In this document: piece by piece, positions 1 to 9,384 of the stretch
Layout: each line of letters begins with the position of its first letter
Position numbering within the stretch: the stretch's first letter is position 1
Assembly (NCBI RefSeq): GCF_000003815.2
Contig: NC_049979.1
Span: 28,574,249 to 28,638,248, forward strand
Length of the DNA: 64,000 nt
Direction: 5' to 3'
From: Branchiostoma floridae
Taxonomy: Eukaryota; Chordata; Leptocardii; Amphioxiformes; Branchiostomatidae
Notes under the pieces: generated by a model
Seen by the model: only the letters and a program-made list of their open reading frames with translations
Databases searched by the model: none
Told to the model about the DNA's origin: nothing
Position numbers and translations under genes: made by a program

Positions 1-985
1 ACAAATCGAAAGAAAACCTGCCTTCTTCCTCTTCTTCGTAAACCATTTGAAGAAGGATATTGGCAACGTGGATTTTGGTCACATACCTTGCCTTCTGCTT
101 GCACGATGATACCACAATCTTCCATGGCATATTGACATCAACCTTGTCTTTAGAGACGAACAGGGTATTACCGCCAAGCGCCAATCTATCCAGTTTCAAC
201 AGAAACGATTCTCTTGGCAGACACACTAAAGCGTTGTGACTGAGATCTAGGGACTGCAGTTTGGGTAAAGACTCATACGTGTTCGGTGAAAACGACTCGA
301 TTTTGTTTCCAGCAAGAAGAAGCGTTGCGAGACGGATCAATCCGACAAAAGAGAGGTTTTGTATTTGCCGTAGAGCGTTATTCCGTAAATCTAACGTAAG
401 AAGGAGGCTCAGCGGTTCAAAACAATAAGGTTCTAAACTCGATATTCTATTATGAGAGAAAGAGAGCTGGTTGAGATTATATATGCCCCATGCATTGTTA
501 ACGCTGTACCAGTATCTAGGAACACGCGTTATCATGTTTTGGTCTAAATATAACTCTCGTAGGAGCATAAACTTTGTAAATGTAGCTCTTTCTATTTCGG
601 TTATTCCCGTGTCCATTAGAAGAAGGGTGAAGAGACGGGAATCGTTACCAAGCATAGCTAGCTTTTGTGATGATAGCATGCCGAACTTCAAGCCTCTAAC
701 AGCGAACCAAAGTGATTTTGAAAAACAGTCGCCATGTGCACTAGCACTGGGCCCAGAAAAAAGCTGTTGATCACTACTACATGATGTGCACACAGACTTG
801 TGATACTTGTAGTACGTAGAAAGATATTCTTTTTCCAGAAATGTTATGTTAGTGTCCATGCAAAATGCCCACTCTCGCCTTTCACAGCTTGGTAAGCAAC
901 TCTGACGGCTCAACTGGCGGGACGCCGTATACGAGGTGAGAATAACAATAAGAACGCCAAATATGCACAGAAATCTGGACATCAT
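1..985 (-). CDS. LRR transmembrane receptor, copy 1 (N-terminal part, cut by window edge)
   Basis: An uninterrupted minus-strand frame of 328 codons starts at the double ATG at 985 and runs off the left edge. An in-frame TGA lies five codons upstream, which fixes the start. A hydrophobic signal peptide (residues 1-20) is followed by a Cys-rich N-terminal cap and about seven leucine-rich repeats with LxxLxLxxN spacing, then an acidic patch (EEEEE). It aligns almost codon for codon with the copy at 9385-11895, so it is a tandem paralogue. LRR ectodomains usually bind proteins or microbial ligands at the cell surface. The transmembrane segment and tail lie outside the window. The ligand is unknown. 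No frameshift or stop is seen, so it looks functional. Confidence 0.9.
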   Translation of the reverse strand, partial: MMSRFLCIFGVLIVILTSYTASRQLSRQSCLPSCERREWAFCMDTNITFLEKEYLSTYYKYHKSVCTSCSSDQQLFSGPSASAHGDCFSKSLWFAVRGLKFGMLSSQKLAMLGNDSRLFTLLLMDTGITEIERATFTKFMLLRELYLDQNMITRVPRYWYSVNNAWGIYNLNQLSFSHNRISSLEPYCFEPLSLLLTLDLRNNALRQIQNLSFVGLIRLATLLLAGNKIESFSPNTYESLPKLQSLDLSHNALVCLPRESFLLKLDRLALGGNTLFVSKDKVDVNMPWKIVVSSCKQKARYVTKIHVANILLQMVYEEEEEGRFSFDL

Positions 986-1860
986 GGTGAAATAATATCG
1001 TCAATTTCTCGCCCCGCTTTTTTTCTTCTCCGTCACAAATTTCCAGTTCTGCTAAAAGTTTTAAATCCCAGAAACCACTTTTCGTTCAGCTCTTGGATGT
1101 CCGTTGTAATTTTTACCTACAATTATGTGTATTGTGAGTCCCGAGAGAAATAGAGACCGAGACCGGTACGTCCGAATGCGCGAGAAAAACAACAACAACA
1201 ACAACAACGAAATCTTCCTTTACCTGAAAGACGCTTGTTGGAAGTTGCAAAGCGCTGAATGAGTATCGGACGACTTGGCTGTACCGACGGCTGGGTAGGT
1301 CTTGTGCAACGATGCCAATACGGCCAGTCAGGATTTGATACCACGAATTTGTACCGCAGTAGACTATCGGTTTAGTTCACTTGTCGCTGGGTCCCGTGTT
1401 GATTTTAACTGCGGGTAAAAAAAACCCTTTGGGTTCCCGCCGTGCCCAAAGATAGTCTGGTTGCCACTGGGATTCCAACGGAGCCGCGTAGGTGTTACAC
1501 CCGTTAGTGCAAAAAAACAGCGCGCTAACTACCCACCTAGGCCTTTTTTTCCAAGTGTGACCGTAGCAAAAAATGGTGTTTCAGTTTTTTTCTAAGGTAG
1601 CCAAAACACACAACGATATTTTCTAATGTTGAACACAAAATCTGTACGGTCGAAAGGAAAGGCTAACGCAGTTCAACTGTATCTCTCTGGTTCGTTTTCG
1701 GTAACCACGATCTGTGGAGGTTGCTGTCCACAGTAATGGTGCCAAGCGGCTTTGAGTGACACTCTATTTATTTGCGAGGACAGACTAATTTCTTGTATTC
1801 GACCCACTTGGACGTTTGCCATGCGCTAGCGAACACGTGTGCTGGATAAACGGGACATTT
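986..1860 (-). other. Upstream region of LRR copy 1, duplicated with the gene
   Basis: This flank is similar to the flank of LRR copy 2 (11896-12800), so the duplication unit included upstream DNA. Shared landmarks are a CAA/CAACAA run (about 1190-1209), a CAG|GTAAAG candidate splice donor (minus strand, 1222-1226; counterpart CAG|GTAAAA at 12108-12112), and a block beginning near 1733 (counterpart near 12660). The conserved donor suggests a non-coding first exon with an intron ending just before the ATG. I could not fix the acceptor. Confidence 0.5.
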
Positions 1861-1959
1861 AGTCCGCCTGACTGGCACAACACGTGTCACTTTATACGTT
1901 AAAGAGTACTGTAGTTATCCGCGACCCATGGCGACTAACAGGTTAACACACCTATACTG

Positions 1960-2330
1960 GTTCTGAACACCATCCACATACAGGTAATCACACCTGTCCC
2001 TAGCCCTGAACAAAATCCACACACAGGTATACATGCCTGTCCCCGGTGCTGAACAAAATCCACACACAGGTATACATGCCTGTCCCCGGTGCTGAACAAA
2101 ATCCACACACAGGTATACATGCCTGTCCCCGGTGCTGAACACCATCAACACAGATAAACACACCTGTCCGTGTATTGAACACCATCAACACACTGTCAGA
2201 TAAACAACGTCCACACACATGTAAACACACCTGTCCCTAGTGCTTAACACCATAAATACACATGTACTTAAAATGCTGCACCCCATTTACACACAGCAAA
2301 CATAGCTATTATTGGTGCTAAACACCATTC
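1960..2330. repeat. 42-bp minisatellite, cluster 1
   Basis: About eight tandem copies of a unit built on CTGTCCCTGGTGCTGAAC, followed by ACCATCCACACACAGGTAAAC. The best-preserved units are 42 bases, a multiple of three, so long open frames appear in several frames. These are repeat artefacts, not genes. The same unit recurs at 4220-4680, 5240-5680, 12865-12960 and inverted at 18150-18600. Confidence 0.9.
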
Positions 2331-2821
2331 AATTTTATTTTAAGATAGGAGGTAGTGAACCCCTTCAAATATGTCATATACGCCACGTGGGGTGGGGTCA
2401 TTTTCCAGCAGAGGTCTGAGAGAAATTTGGGAGGAGGGTTCGCATTGGAAGGCTAATAGCCTGATACTAACCGTAACCGTTAAACCATTCCTTTACCTCC
2501 CCCTAACATTATGGTCCTCACCCCAAACCTAATCCCAAATTAACGTTGAAGCACTGCCCGTCGGAGACAAAAATCTGGCGGAGCAGAAATTTGGCGCGAC
2601 ACCCGATAAAGAAGAATGACCCATTTAGTGGTCACTGACTTATGAATGACTGATGAGTGACACTTCATGTATTGGCAAGGACAGACTAATTTCCTGCATT
2701 GGACCCAAATAGGTGTTTAAAGCGCGGCAACGAACACGTGTTCTGGATAAACTAAAAATAAAGTCCATATTGCCCACCTGAGTTGCACAACAAACGCCAC
2801 GTTACTTGTTAATTAAAGAGT
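2330..2821. repeat. Composite repeat flank, copy 1
   Basis: This unique-looking stretch downstream of the minisatellite recurs at about 4665-5060 and 5680-5960. Shared blocks include AATTTGGGAGGAG, GAAATTTGGCGC and GGACAGACTAATTTCCTGCA. The repeated unit is therefore larger than the minisatellite: minisatellite plus about 0.5 kb of flank. The GGACAGACTAATTT block also occurs upstream of both LRR genes (about 1780 and 12700). Confidence 0.75.
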
Positions 2822-3383
2822 ACAGTCAAACCTGTCTATAGCAGCCACTCAAGGGACTGAAGAAATGTGGCCACTATGGACAGGTGGCCACTTTAGAGAA
2901 AATGCTGGTCAATTGACCACGAGCAATAAGTTACACATGATTTCAGTGCCTACTGATCTTTCTCACTAAGTAATATTGTCTCGATCGTCCTCAAAATTCA
3001 ACTGACCCTGCCAAAGTCAAATCTACCGAACATGATAAATATTGTAATGCTTAATGTTGGTGAATTCGCCGACAAAGATGATTCTAACGTTCAAGGCACG
3101 CGTACCATCCGCTATCGCCAAAATGACCCCGTCGGAAACTGCAAATCCTCGCAAACTACGTTTTCAAACAGGGTGCAGGGTGAAATACGACGGCCATATG
3201 GTCACAATAGGCAGTGTTTCTGTATCTATGGGACCGATAACCGTGTGGCTGTGACCGCGTTCGATAGGAGGCCGCTATAGACTATTTCTTAATGCTTAGG
3301 TCAATGGTAAAAATTCCGCAAAGTGACCGCAATGGCCAGGTGGTTGCTCTGCAGAGGTAGTCGCTAATACAGGTTTGGCTGTA
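2822..3383. mobile_element. Inverted-repeat element, ACAGTCAAACCTGT family, copy 1
   Basis: It begins ACAGTCAAACCTGTCTATAG and ends with ACAGGTTTGGCTGT, roughly its reverse complement. The interior is rich in GTGGCCACT-like motifs. A second, more decayed copy lies at about 52809-53400 and carries a nested hAT-like insertion. No coding capacity is seen, so it looks like a non-autonomous DNA transposon. The superfamily is not determined. Confidence 0.65.
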
Positions 3384-4219
3384 GTGTAAACGGGTACATT
3401 TCGCCTCGATACTGAGCAATGGGGGACCCAATTGGCGGCCACTTCAGTTACATATAAGGTTACATGAAATGTCCTAGTTGCTCCATGTATGTCGGTAAAA
3501 AAATGCGATGCCAATGCATAAACATGACCAGTAAAATTGTCTTGTAAGAAACACGCAGAACATGTCTATGTTGATGGAAACAATTACAATGTGAACGTTT
3601 TTTGTTACATTTGTTGTCCTTGGCTCGTATTTGTCACACGTTTTTTTGTCATATTTTTTTTTCAGGACTGATCGACATGGACCAATGGAAAACTTTTCTG
3701 TTTCGGGAGAGCTTGACTTCAAACGACACATCTGCGACTTTCCGAAAGAATACCATCGCTTCGATGTTGTGGAATTATACCCAGTACCTGTCCTTGGTAC
3801 TGAACACCATCCACCAACATCAGGCATAACTGTATGGCTCATTTAGTGGTCAAAGACTCAACATAGAAAGGTCGTGTGTTATGGCATCTGTCGCATACGT
3901 CTACATGAATATGTGTAGAGCAGTTTATGGGTTAATTTTCTGTGCATATATTGATGGTTTGAAGCACCAGGAAGCTATACATGTTTCATAATATAGAATT
4001 GTAATTGGTGACCTACTTTACACGTAGCAATTTCCGGGGTGGAAAGTTAAATGAGCAAAAAATTTGGTATACAGATTGTTTGTCGTGCTCTCGACAGGAT
4101 CTCCTGGTGACTACAATATATGGGCAAACCATCCCATCCCGAGACACCTAGACCTCGTACGAAATACTCACAACTTTCCAAACAATACCCTAAATTCTAT
4201 GTATTGGGTGTATCACATA
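3384..4219. repeat. Composite repeat, decayed intermediate part
   Basis: It contains a partial minisatellite unit (about 3781-3835). From about 3850 there is a stretch that recurs near 5950-6130 (CATAATATAGAATTGTAATTGGTGACC, here in two pieces) and near 5080 (CACGTAGCAATTT, then a GTTTGTCG block). The short open frames have no recognisable protein content. I see no gene. Confidence 0.55.
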
Positions 4220-4680
4220 CAAGACTGTCCTTGGTGCTGAACACCATCCACACACAGGCAAACACACATGTTCTAGTGCTGAACACCACCCACACACAGG
4301 TAAACACACATGTTCTGGTGCTAAACACCATCCACACACAGGTAAACACACCTGTCCCCGGTGTTGAACGCCATCCGCACACAGGTAAACACACCTAGGC
4401 CTGTCCCTGGTGCTGAACACCATCCACACACAGGTAAACACACATGTTCTAGTGCTGAACACCATCCACACACAGGTAAACACACTTGTCCCCGGTGCTC
4501 AACACCATCCACACACAGGTAAACATACCTGTCACTGGTTCTGAACACTACTCAGCCACTGGTAAACACAAAAGTACCTGGTGCTAAACACAACCCACAC
4601 ACATGTACTTGATTCTAAACCCCAATCGCACACAGCAAACATAGCTGTTCTTGGTGCTGAACACCATTCAATTTTTCAAG
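4220..4680. repeat. 42-bp minisatellite, cluster 2
   Basis: About ten copies of the GGTGCTGAACACCATCCACA unit, same orientation as cluster 1, with internal variants (TGTTCTAGTGC against TGTCCCCGGTGC). Open frames across it are periodic and track the repeat. Confidence 0.9.
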
Positions 4681-5239
4681 AGAGTAGGTAGCGAAACCCG
4701 TCACAGTCATGGGGTTTGGTAATTTCCAGAAGAGGTCCGAGAAGAATTTGGGAGGAGGAGTCGCACTGGAAGGCTAATGCTGACCCTAGCTGGTTAAACC
4801 AACCCTTTGCCTACCCCTAACATTATAGTCCTTACTCTAACACGTCGGAGGCAAAACTCTGTCGGAGAAGAAATGTGGCGCCACACCAGATAAAGAAGGA
4901 TGACCCGTTTAGTGGCCTCTGACTTATGAATGACTGATGAGCGACACTTCATGTATTTGCAAGGACAGACTAATTTCCTGCATTCGACCCAATTAGTTGT
5001 TTATCACGCGGCAACGAACACGTGTTCTAGATAAACTGAAAATATAGTCCATATTGGAATCAAAATTGGATAAGTAGTTTACACGTAGCATTTTTGGGGG
5101 AAAAAGTACTAGGAGCAAAAATGTCTATTTACACTGTTTGTCGCGGGTCTTCAGGACCTACAGTTGACTAGAATCCGTGGGCAAATTTTTCACCCCGATA
5201 CAACGAGACTACCCTCAATGTGCTGTTTTGCACGCATCA
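4665..5239. repeat. Composite repeat flank, copy 2
   Basis: It is a clear duplicate of 2330-2800, with the same order of AATTTGGGAGGAG, TGGCGCCACACC and GACAGACTAATTTCCTGCA blocks, followed by a stretch shared with about 4020-4150. Confidence 0.75.
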
Positions 5240-5680
5240 TAAGTACACCTGTCCTTGGTGCTGAACACCATCCATACACAGGTTAACACAACTGTCCCTT
5301 GTGATGAACACCATCTACACACACCTGTCCCTGGTGCTGAACACCATCTACACACACCTGTCCCTGGTGCTGAACACCATTCTCAAACAGGATAACACAA
5401 CTGTCCCTTGTGCTGAACACCATCTACACACACCTGTCCCTGGTGCTGAACACCATCTACACACACCTGTCCCTGGTGCTGAACACCATTCTCAAACAGG
5501 ATAACACAACTGTCCCTTGTGCTGAACACCATCTACACACGCCTGTCTCCGGTGCTGAGCAAAGTCCACACACAGGTGAACACACCTGTCCCTTGTGCTG
5601 AACACAAAACACACACATGTACTTGATTCTGAACCCCATTCACGTACAACATACATAGCTGTTCTTGATGCTGAACAACA
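5240..5680. repeat. 42-bp minisatellite family, cluster 3
   Basis: Variant units alternate between 30-33 bases (CACCATCTACACACACCTGTC) and longer ones carrying TTCTCAAACAGGATAAC. A two-unit higher-order block is itself duplicated (about 5320-5400 and 5430-5510). It ends in a short (GA)n at 5682-5697. Confidence 0.85.
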
Positions 5681-6207
5681 GAGAGAGAGAGAGAGAGTAG
5701 GTAGCGAAGCCCGTCACAGTCGTGGGTTTGGGTAATTTCCAGCAGAGAAGAATTTGGGAGGAGGAGTTGCACTGGAAGGCTAATACTGACCCTCTCCGGT
5801 TAAACCAATACTTTACCTACTCTAACATTACAGTATTCACCCTAACCTAACACTAAATTAACGCTGACGCACTACCCATCGCAGACAAAAATCTGACGGC
5901 GCAGAAATTTGGCGCAACACCGGTACCTGATGAAGAAGAATGGCCCAGTTAGTGGTTACTGACTCGTCCCCGAAAATTTGAGTCACTTCATCTGGAGAAC
6001 ACGTGTACATGAATATTTGCAGTAATTGGGTGTATTTTAAAACATCGTTTGTGCATATATGTAAAATTCATAATGTAGAATTGTAGTAGGTGACCTGGTT
6101 TTCAAGCAGAATTTCCGTGAGCGAAAAATTCTTATATATCAAAACACTATTCAACAGAAAGTCATTCCACCTTAAGCTTATGTACAAAACATATGGGAAA
6201 CATTGTA
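5681..6207. repeat. Composite repeat flank, copy 3
   Basis: Third copy of the flank seen at 2330 and 4665, more decayed, followed by the stretch shared with 3850-4030. No gene is seen. Confidence 0.65.
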
Positions 6208-6428
6208 TAACGCGAGTTCATCCTTATCCGTATGTAACGGACATCCATTATTAAAACAAACAAGTTCTTCGAGGATATCAATTCGCGGGGCAGTGCAGTA
6301 GTTTAAACATAACTGCAATATTTTGAAAATATTACATTTTGAAACCACCGTCCGCTCACCTCATTTAAAAAAATGCTTTCAAAAACAACGGATATAGGTT
6401 ATCCTGCGGATAAAAGTGAGCTTGCGTA
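6208..6428. mobile_element. MITE family M1, copy 1
   Basis: Ends are TAACGCGAGTTCATCCTTAT and, in reverse, a match to the same end (GGATAAAAGTGAGCTTGCGT). This is the most diverged of four copies; the others are 20164-20370, 37301-37557 and 43718-43939. Terminal inverted repeats in the best copies are about 45 bp, and TA is found at both ends. It has no coding capacity and looks like a non-autonomous TA-targeting element. Confidence 0.8.
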
Positions 6429-6559
6429 TAGTATGATCAAACTAGAGTTCCATGAACACATACCTTTGCCAAATAAACCAGGTTTATTATGAAGAATGGT
6501 GTCTGTAGACAAATGCGTTACTCATTTCAATATCTTTATAATTATATGCTTGGAGTTGG

Positions 6560-7430
6560 TTTATAAAATTTCGGCATTGATTATGCAAATTAGTTCCCAA
6601 GTTACAATCAATTGATATCAAATTGTATCAAACATTACGTAAGCTATCAGCATACCAAAAATCATGGTGATCCTTTCATCCATTCTTGACTTATTCTCTT
6701 TCAAAGTCTTTAAATTCACCTCTTACTCTCTTCCCTCTTTCTCAGTTACCTGTGACAACTTTGAAAGTACTATAATGAATACAGTGGATTTGTGAACTTT
6801 TCCTAATCAATTATGCAAATTAGCTGTTAATTTGCATAATGAGTATTACATTATATAAGTCTTCACTTAGGCTATTTACATGCCAAAAATCATGACGATC
6901 CATCAACACGTTCATATTTTCTCATTAATTATGCAAATGAGATCGTCATTTGCATGATGAATATGTATTGACGTTTCTCTCTTTCTCAGCTACATATGTG
7001 ACAACTTTGAAAGTCCTATCATGGAATGTAGTGGATTTATAAAACGTCCTCATTAATTATGCAAATTAGCTATTGATTTGCATAATTGGTATCTCATTAT
7101 GTAGGTCTTCACTTACGCTACCTACATACCAAAAACATGATGATCTGTCAACATGTTCATATTTTCTCATTAATTATGCAAATGAGGTCATAATTTGCAT
7201 AATTGATATCTACTGACATTTCTCTCTTTCCCAGCTACATATGTGACAAGTTTGAAAGTCCTATCATAGAATGCAGTGGTTTTATAAACTTTCCTTATTA
7301 ATTATGCAAATTAGCTGTTGATTTGCATGATTAGTATCTCATTATGTAAGTCAACACTCATTCTATCTACATACCAAAAATCATGAAGATCTGTCAACAC
7401 GTTGTAGAGTTATTCCCGTCCAAAGTTTGA
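6560..7430. repeat. 240-bp tandem array with paired octamer motifs
   Basis: About 3.5 copies with a period of 236-245 bases. Equivalent ATGCAAAT motifs sit at 6583, 6823, 7059 and 7304. Full units carry two inverted octamer pairs, for example 6823 with 6840 and 6931 with 6948, each forming an imperfect palindrome ATGCAAAT...ATTTGCAT. The rest of the unit (CTACATACCAAAAATCATGA) is conserved as well. No coding potential. Confidence 0.85.
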
Positions 7431-7803
7431 AAGGAAACCGCCGCCTGCAGTTCCAAAAAAGCCGCTAGGGGGCCCAAACTCACAGCACTTAATCTCTACC
7501 CCGAGGGCTATCAACCCTTAAAAAATCATGACCTCAGCATGTTCAGAACACGAGATATAAAAAATTGAGTATCCGCTGCAGTACCTTAGCAAGCCGCTGG
7601 GGGGCCCATTATCGAACTTGACCTTCGTTTTCCTGACCCCTACCCACCTACCAAATATCAACAGGATCCATCCAAGGCTTCTCGAGTTATGCTGTTGACA
7701 CACAGACACACACACAGACACACACACAGACACACAAACACGCCCATAACATAACCTTAGGTAATAAATCATGCAATAAGGGAACAATCATATAACCATG
7801 CAT
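7430..7803 (+). repeat. Dispersed repeat with GCCGCTAGGGGGCCC core, ending in CA-rich microsatellite
   Basis: The core is present twice (about 7461 and 7590), linked by CTGCAGTTCCAAAAAA-type sequence. Relatives on the opposite strand are at about 23760-24075 and 27430-27760 (GGGCCCTCTAG core). It ends with (CACACAGA)n at about 7695-7740, next to an assembly gap. Confidence 0.7.
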
Positions 7804-7903
7804 NNNNNNNNNNNNNNNNNNNNNNNNNNNNNNNNNNNNNNNNNNNNNNNNNNNNNNNNNNNNNNNNNNNNNNNNNNNNNNNNNNNNNNNNNNNNNNNNN
7901 NNN
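7804..7903. other. Assembly gap (100 N)
   Basis: Exactly 100 Ns next to a CACACAGA microsatellite. The round number suggests a placeholder of unknown true length. Confidence 0.95.
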
Positions 7904-8199
7904 AGGAACATGAAAAGGACAAGAGAAACGTGCTGAATTTTTTCCAAAAAAATTCTGCTGCTTTATTGTAAGTGTCCACTTCCAGCCAGAAATAGAGATT
8001 AGATTATATTACATTGTACAATGCTGTCTGTACCTAACTGTTATAATGCATTACAAGATCAAAACAATACAACGCAATGCAAGCCGGTGAACAAACATAT
8101 CGAGAATAGAGCGGGTGAACCGCAATATAGCTTGGCTAAAAATACTTAAACATTAGCAAAGATTGCTACTTGCTAAGGAAACCTAGCACGTCACACCTC

Positions 8200-9365
8200 G
8201 TCCACAGTCTCAGGTGGCCCTTAAGTACAATTCATTTATTTTCGTAATCTAACATTTTACTTCTGGGCCACCGTATAAGTCTGAGTTCAACTGCTTGAAC
8301 CACGCCTCCTCCACAGTCTAAGGTGGCCCTTAACCCTATTCAGACCGGGCTTTTTTGGTCATCCCTGGACCGGGGGGGGGGCTTTTGAGGCCCTCCACTT
8401 CTAAGTCCTATAACTCTAAAACGACGTGCCGTAGGGCCACCAAATTTTCAGGACATGATTTTGACATAATATTTGATAAGTATGTGACGTTTGACGTTAC
8501 GTTGACGTAAGATGACGTAATTATGACGTCATCAATTTGATTACATTGGCCAAACCCATGAAAAATGGGTATTCTCAGAAAACTTCAAGTTATGCTGCAA
8601 AAATGTAACAACAAGTGCAGATAACAGAATCCTAATGTTCATTACGACTTGTGTTGCCAATAGCAACATCAATGACGTCAATATGACGTCATAACATGAC
8701 GTCATGCACATCTAAGATACGAGTTGGGCTCCGCCATATTATATCCACCACCTTGAATTTTTAAAAATACTTTTTTTGCAACAAATAATCACAAAGGGCA
8801 ATGGAAATAGACTAAATTCATTCATTTAGATGGTTTTTGATGAAGAAATACCATATAGTTACAGATTTTAAGGGAAAATTAGCTTGTTATTCTTGATCTG
8901 GCCATTCGGTCCGCCATCTTGGATTTTGGGCTGATGACGTCATCAAATTAGCATAATTTATGCATATATAATTATGAAAGATATGCTGAATAATATAAGA
9001 TTTTATTTATGTAACAAAATCGCAGTAATATAGCAAATAAATGTGAAAAATACATAGTTAGAACCAAAAATAGTGATTTTTGGCAAAACTGCCTGTCAAC
9101 AAACGGTTGCCATGGCAACAAGAAAAAATGGAAAATTTGTCAAACTTCGTAAAATTGTTTCCAACAATATTTTAGGAAAACTCACCAAATTTGGTGGCTC
9201 TAGCGTAAGCCGTTCTGGCGTTATAGGACATCGAATTTAGCGCGGGCCTCAAAAGCCCCCCCCCGGTCTGAATAGGGTTAAGTACAAATTCATTTTTTTT
9301 TCGTAATCTAACCTTTTTACTTCTGGACAACCGTATAAGTCTGAGGTCAGCCGCTTGACCCCTCG
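8200..9365. repeat. About 108-bp direct duplication, second copy split by a transposon
   Basis: Copy one (about 8200-8300) reads AGGTGGCCCTTAAGTACAA and onward. Copy two reads the same up to GGCCCTTAA at 8333, is interrupted by the element at 8334-9277, and resumes at GTACAAATTC (9282). The uninterrupted first copy acts as an empty-site control for the insertion. Confidence 0.85.
8334..9277. mobile_element. Non-autonomous piggyBac-like element
   Basis: A 944-bp element. Terminal inverted repeats are CCCTATTCAGACCGGG at the left and CCCCGGTCTGAATAGGG at the right, with a further internal inverted match (GGGGCTTTTGAGGCCC against GGGCCTCAAAAGCCCC). It is flanked on both sides by TTAA (8330-8333 and 9278-9281). 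TTAA duplication with CCC termini is the signature of the piggyBac superfamily. No transposase frame is present. Five TGACGTCA palindromes lie inside. Confidence 0.85.
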
Positions 9366-9384
9366 TCATCGTCATCACTCGAGA

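Noticed and set aside
1915-2230. Overlapping minus-strand open frames with repeated CVWILFSTGDRH-type peptides (also 4190-4548 and 5301-5772)
   Set aside because: They are translations of the 42-bp minisatellite; a period divisible by three keeps several frames open at once.
1960-2330. CRISPR-like array, because of regular repeats
   Set aside because: Units are contiguous with no unique spacers, and the genome is clearly eukaryotic.
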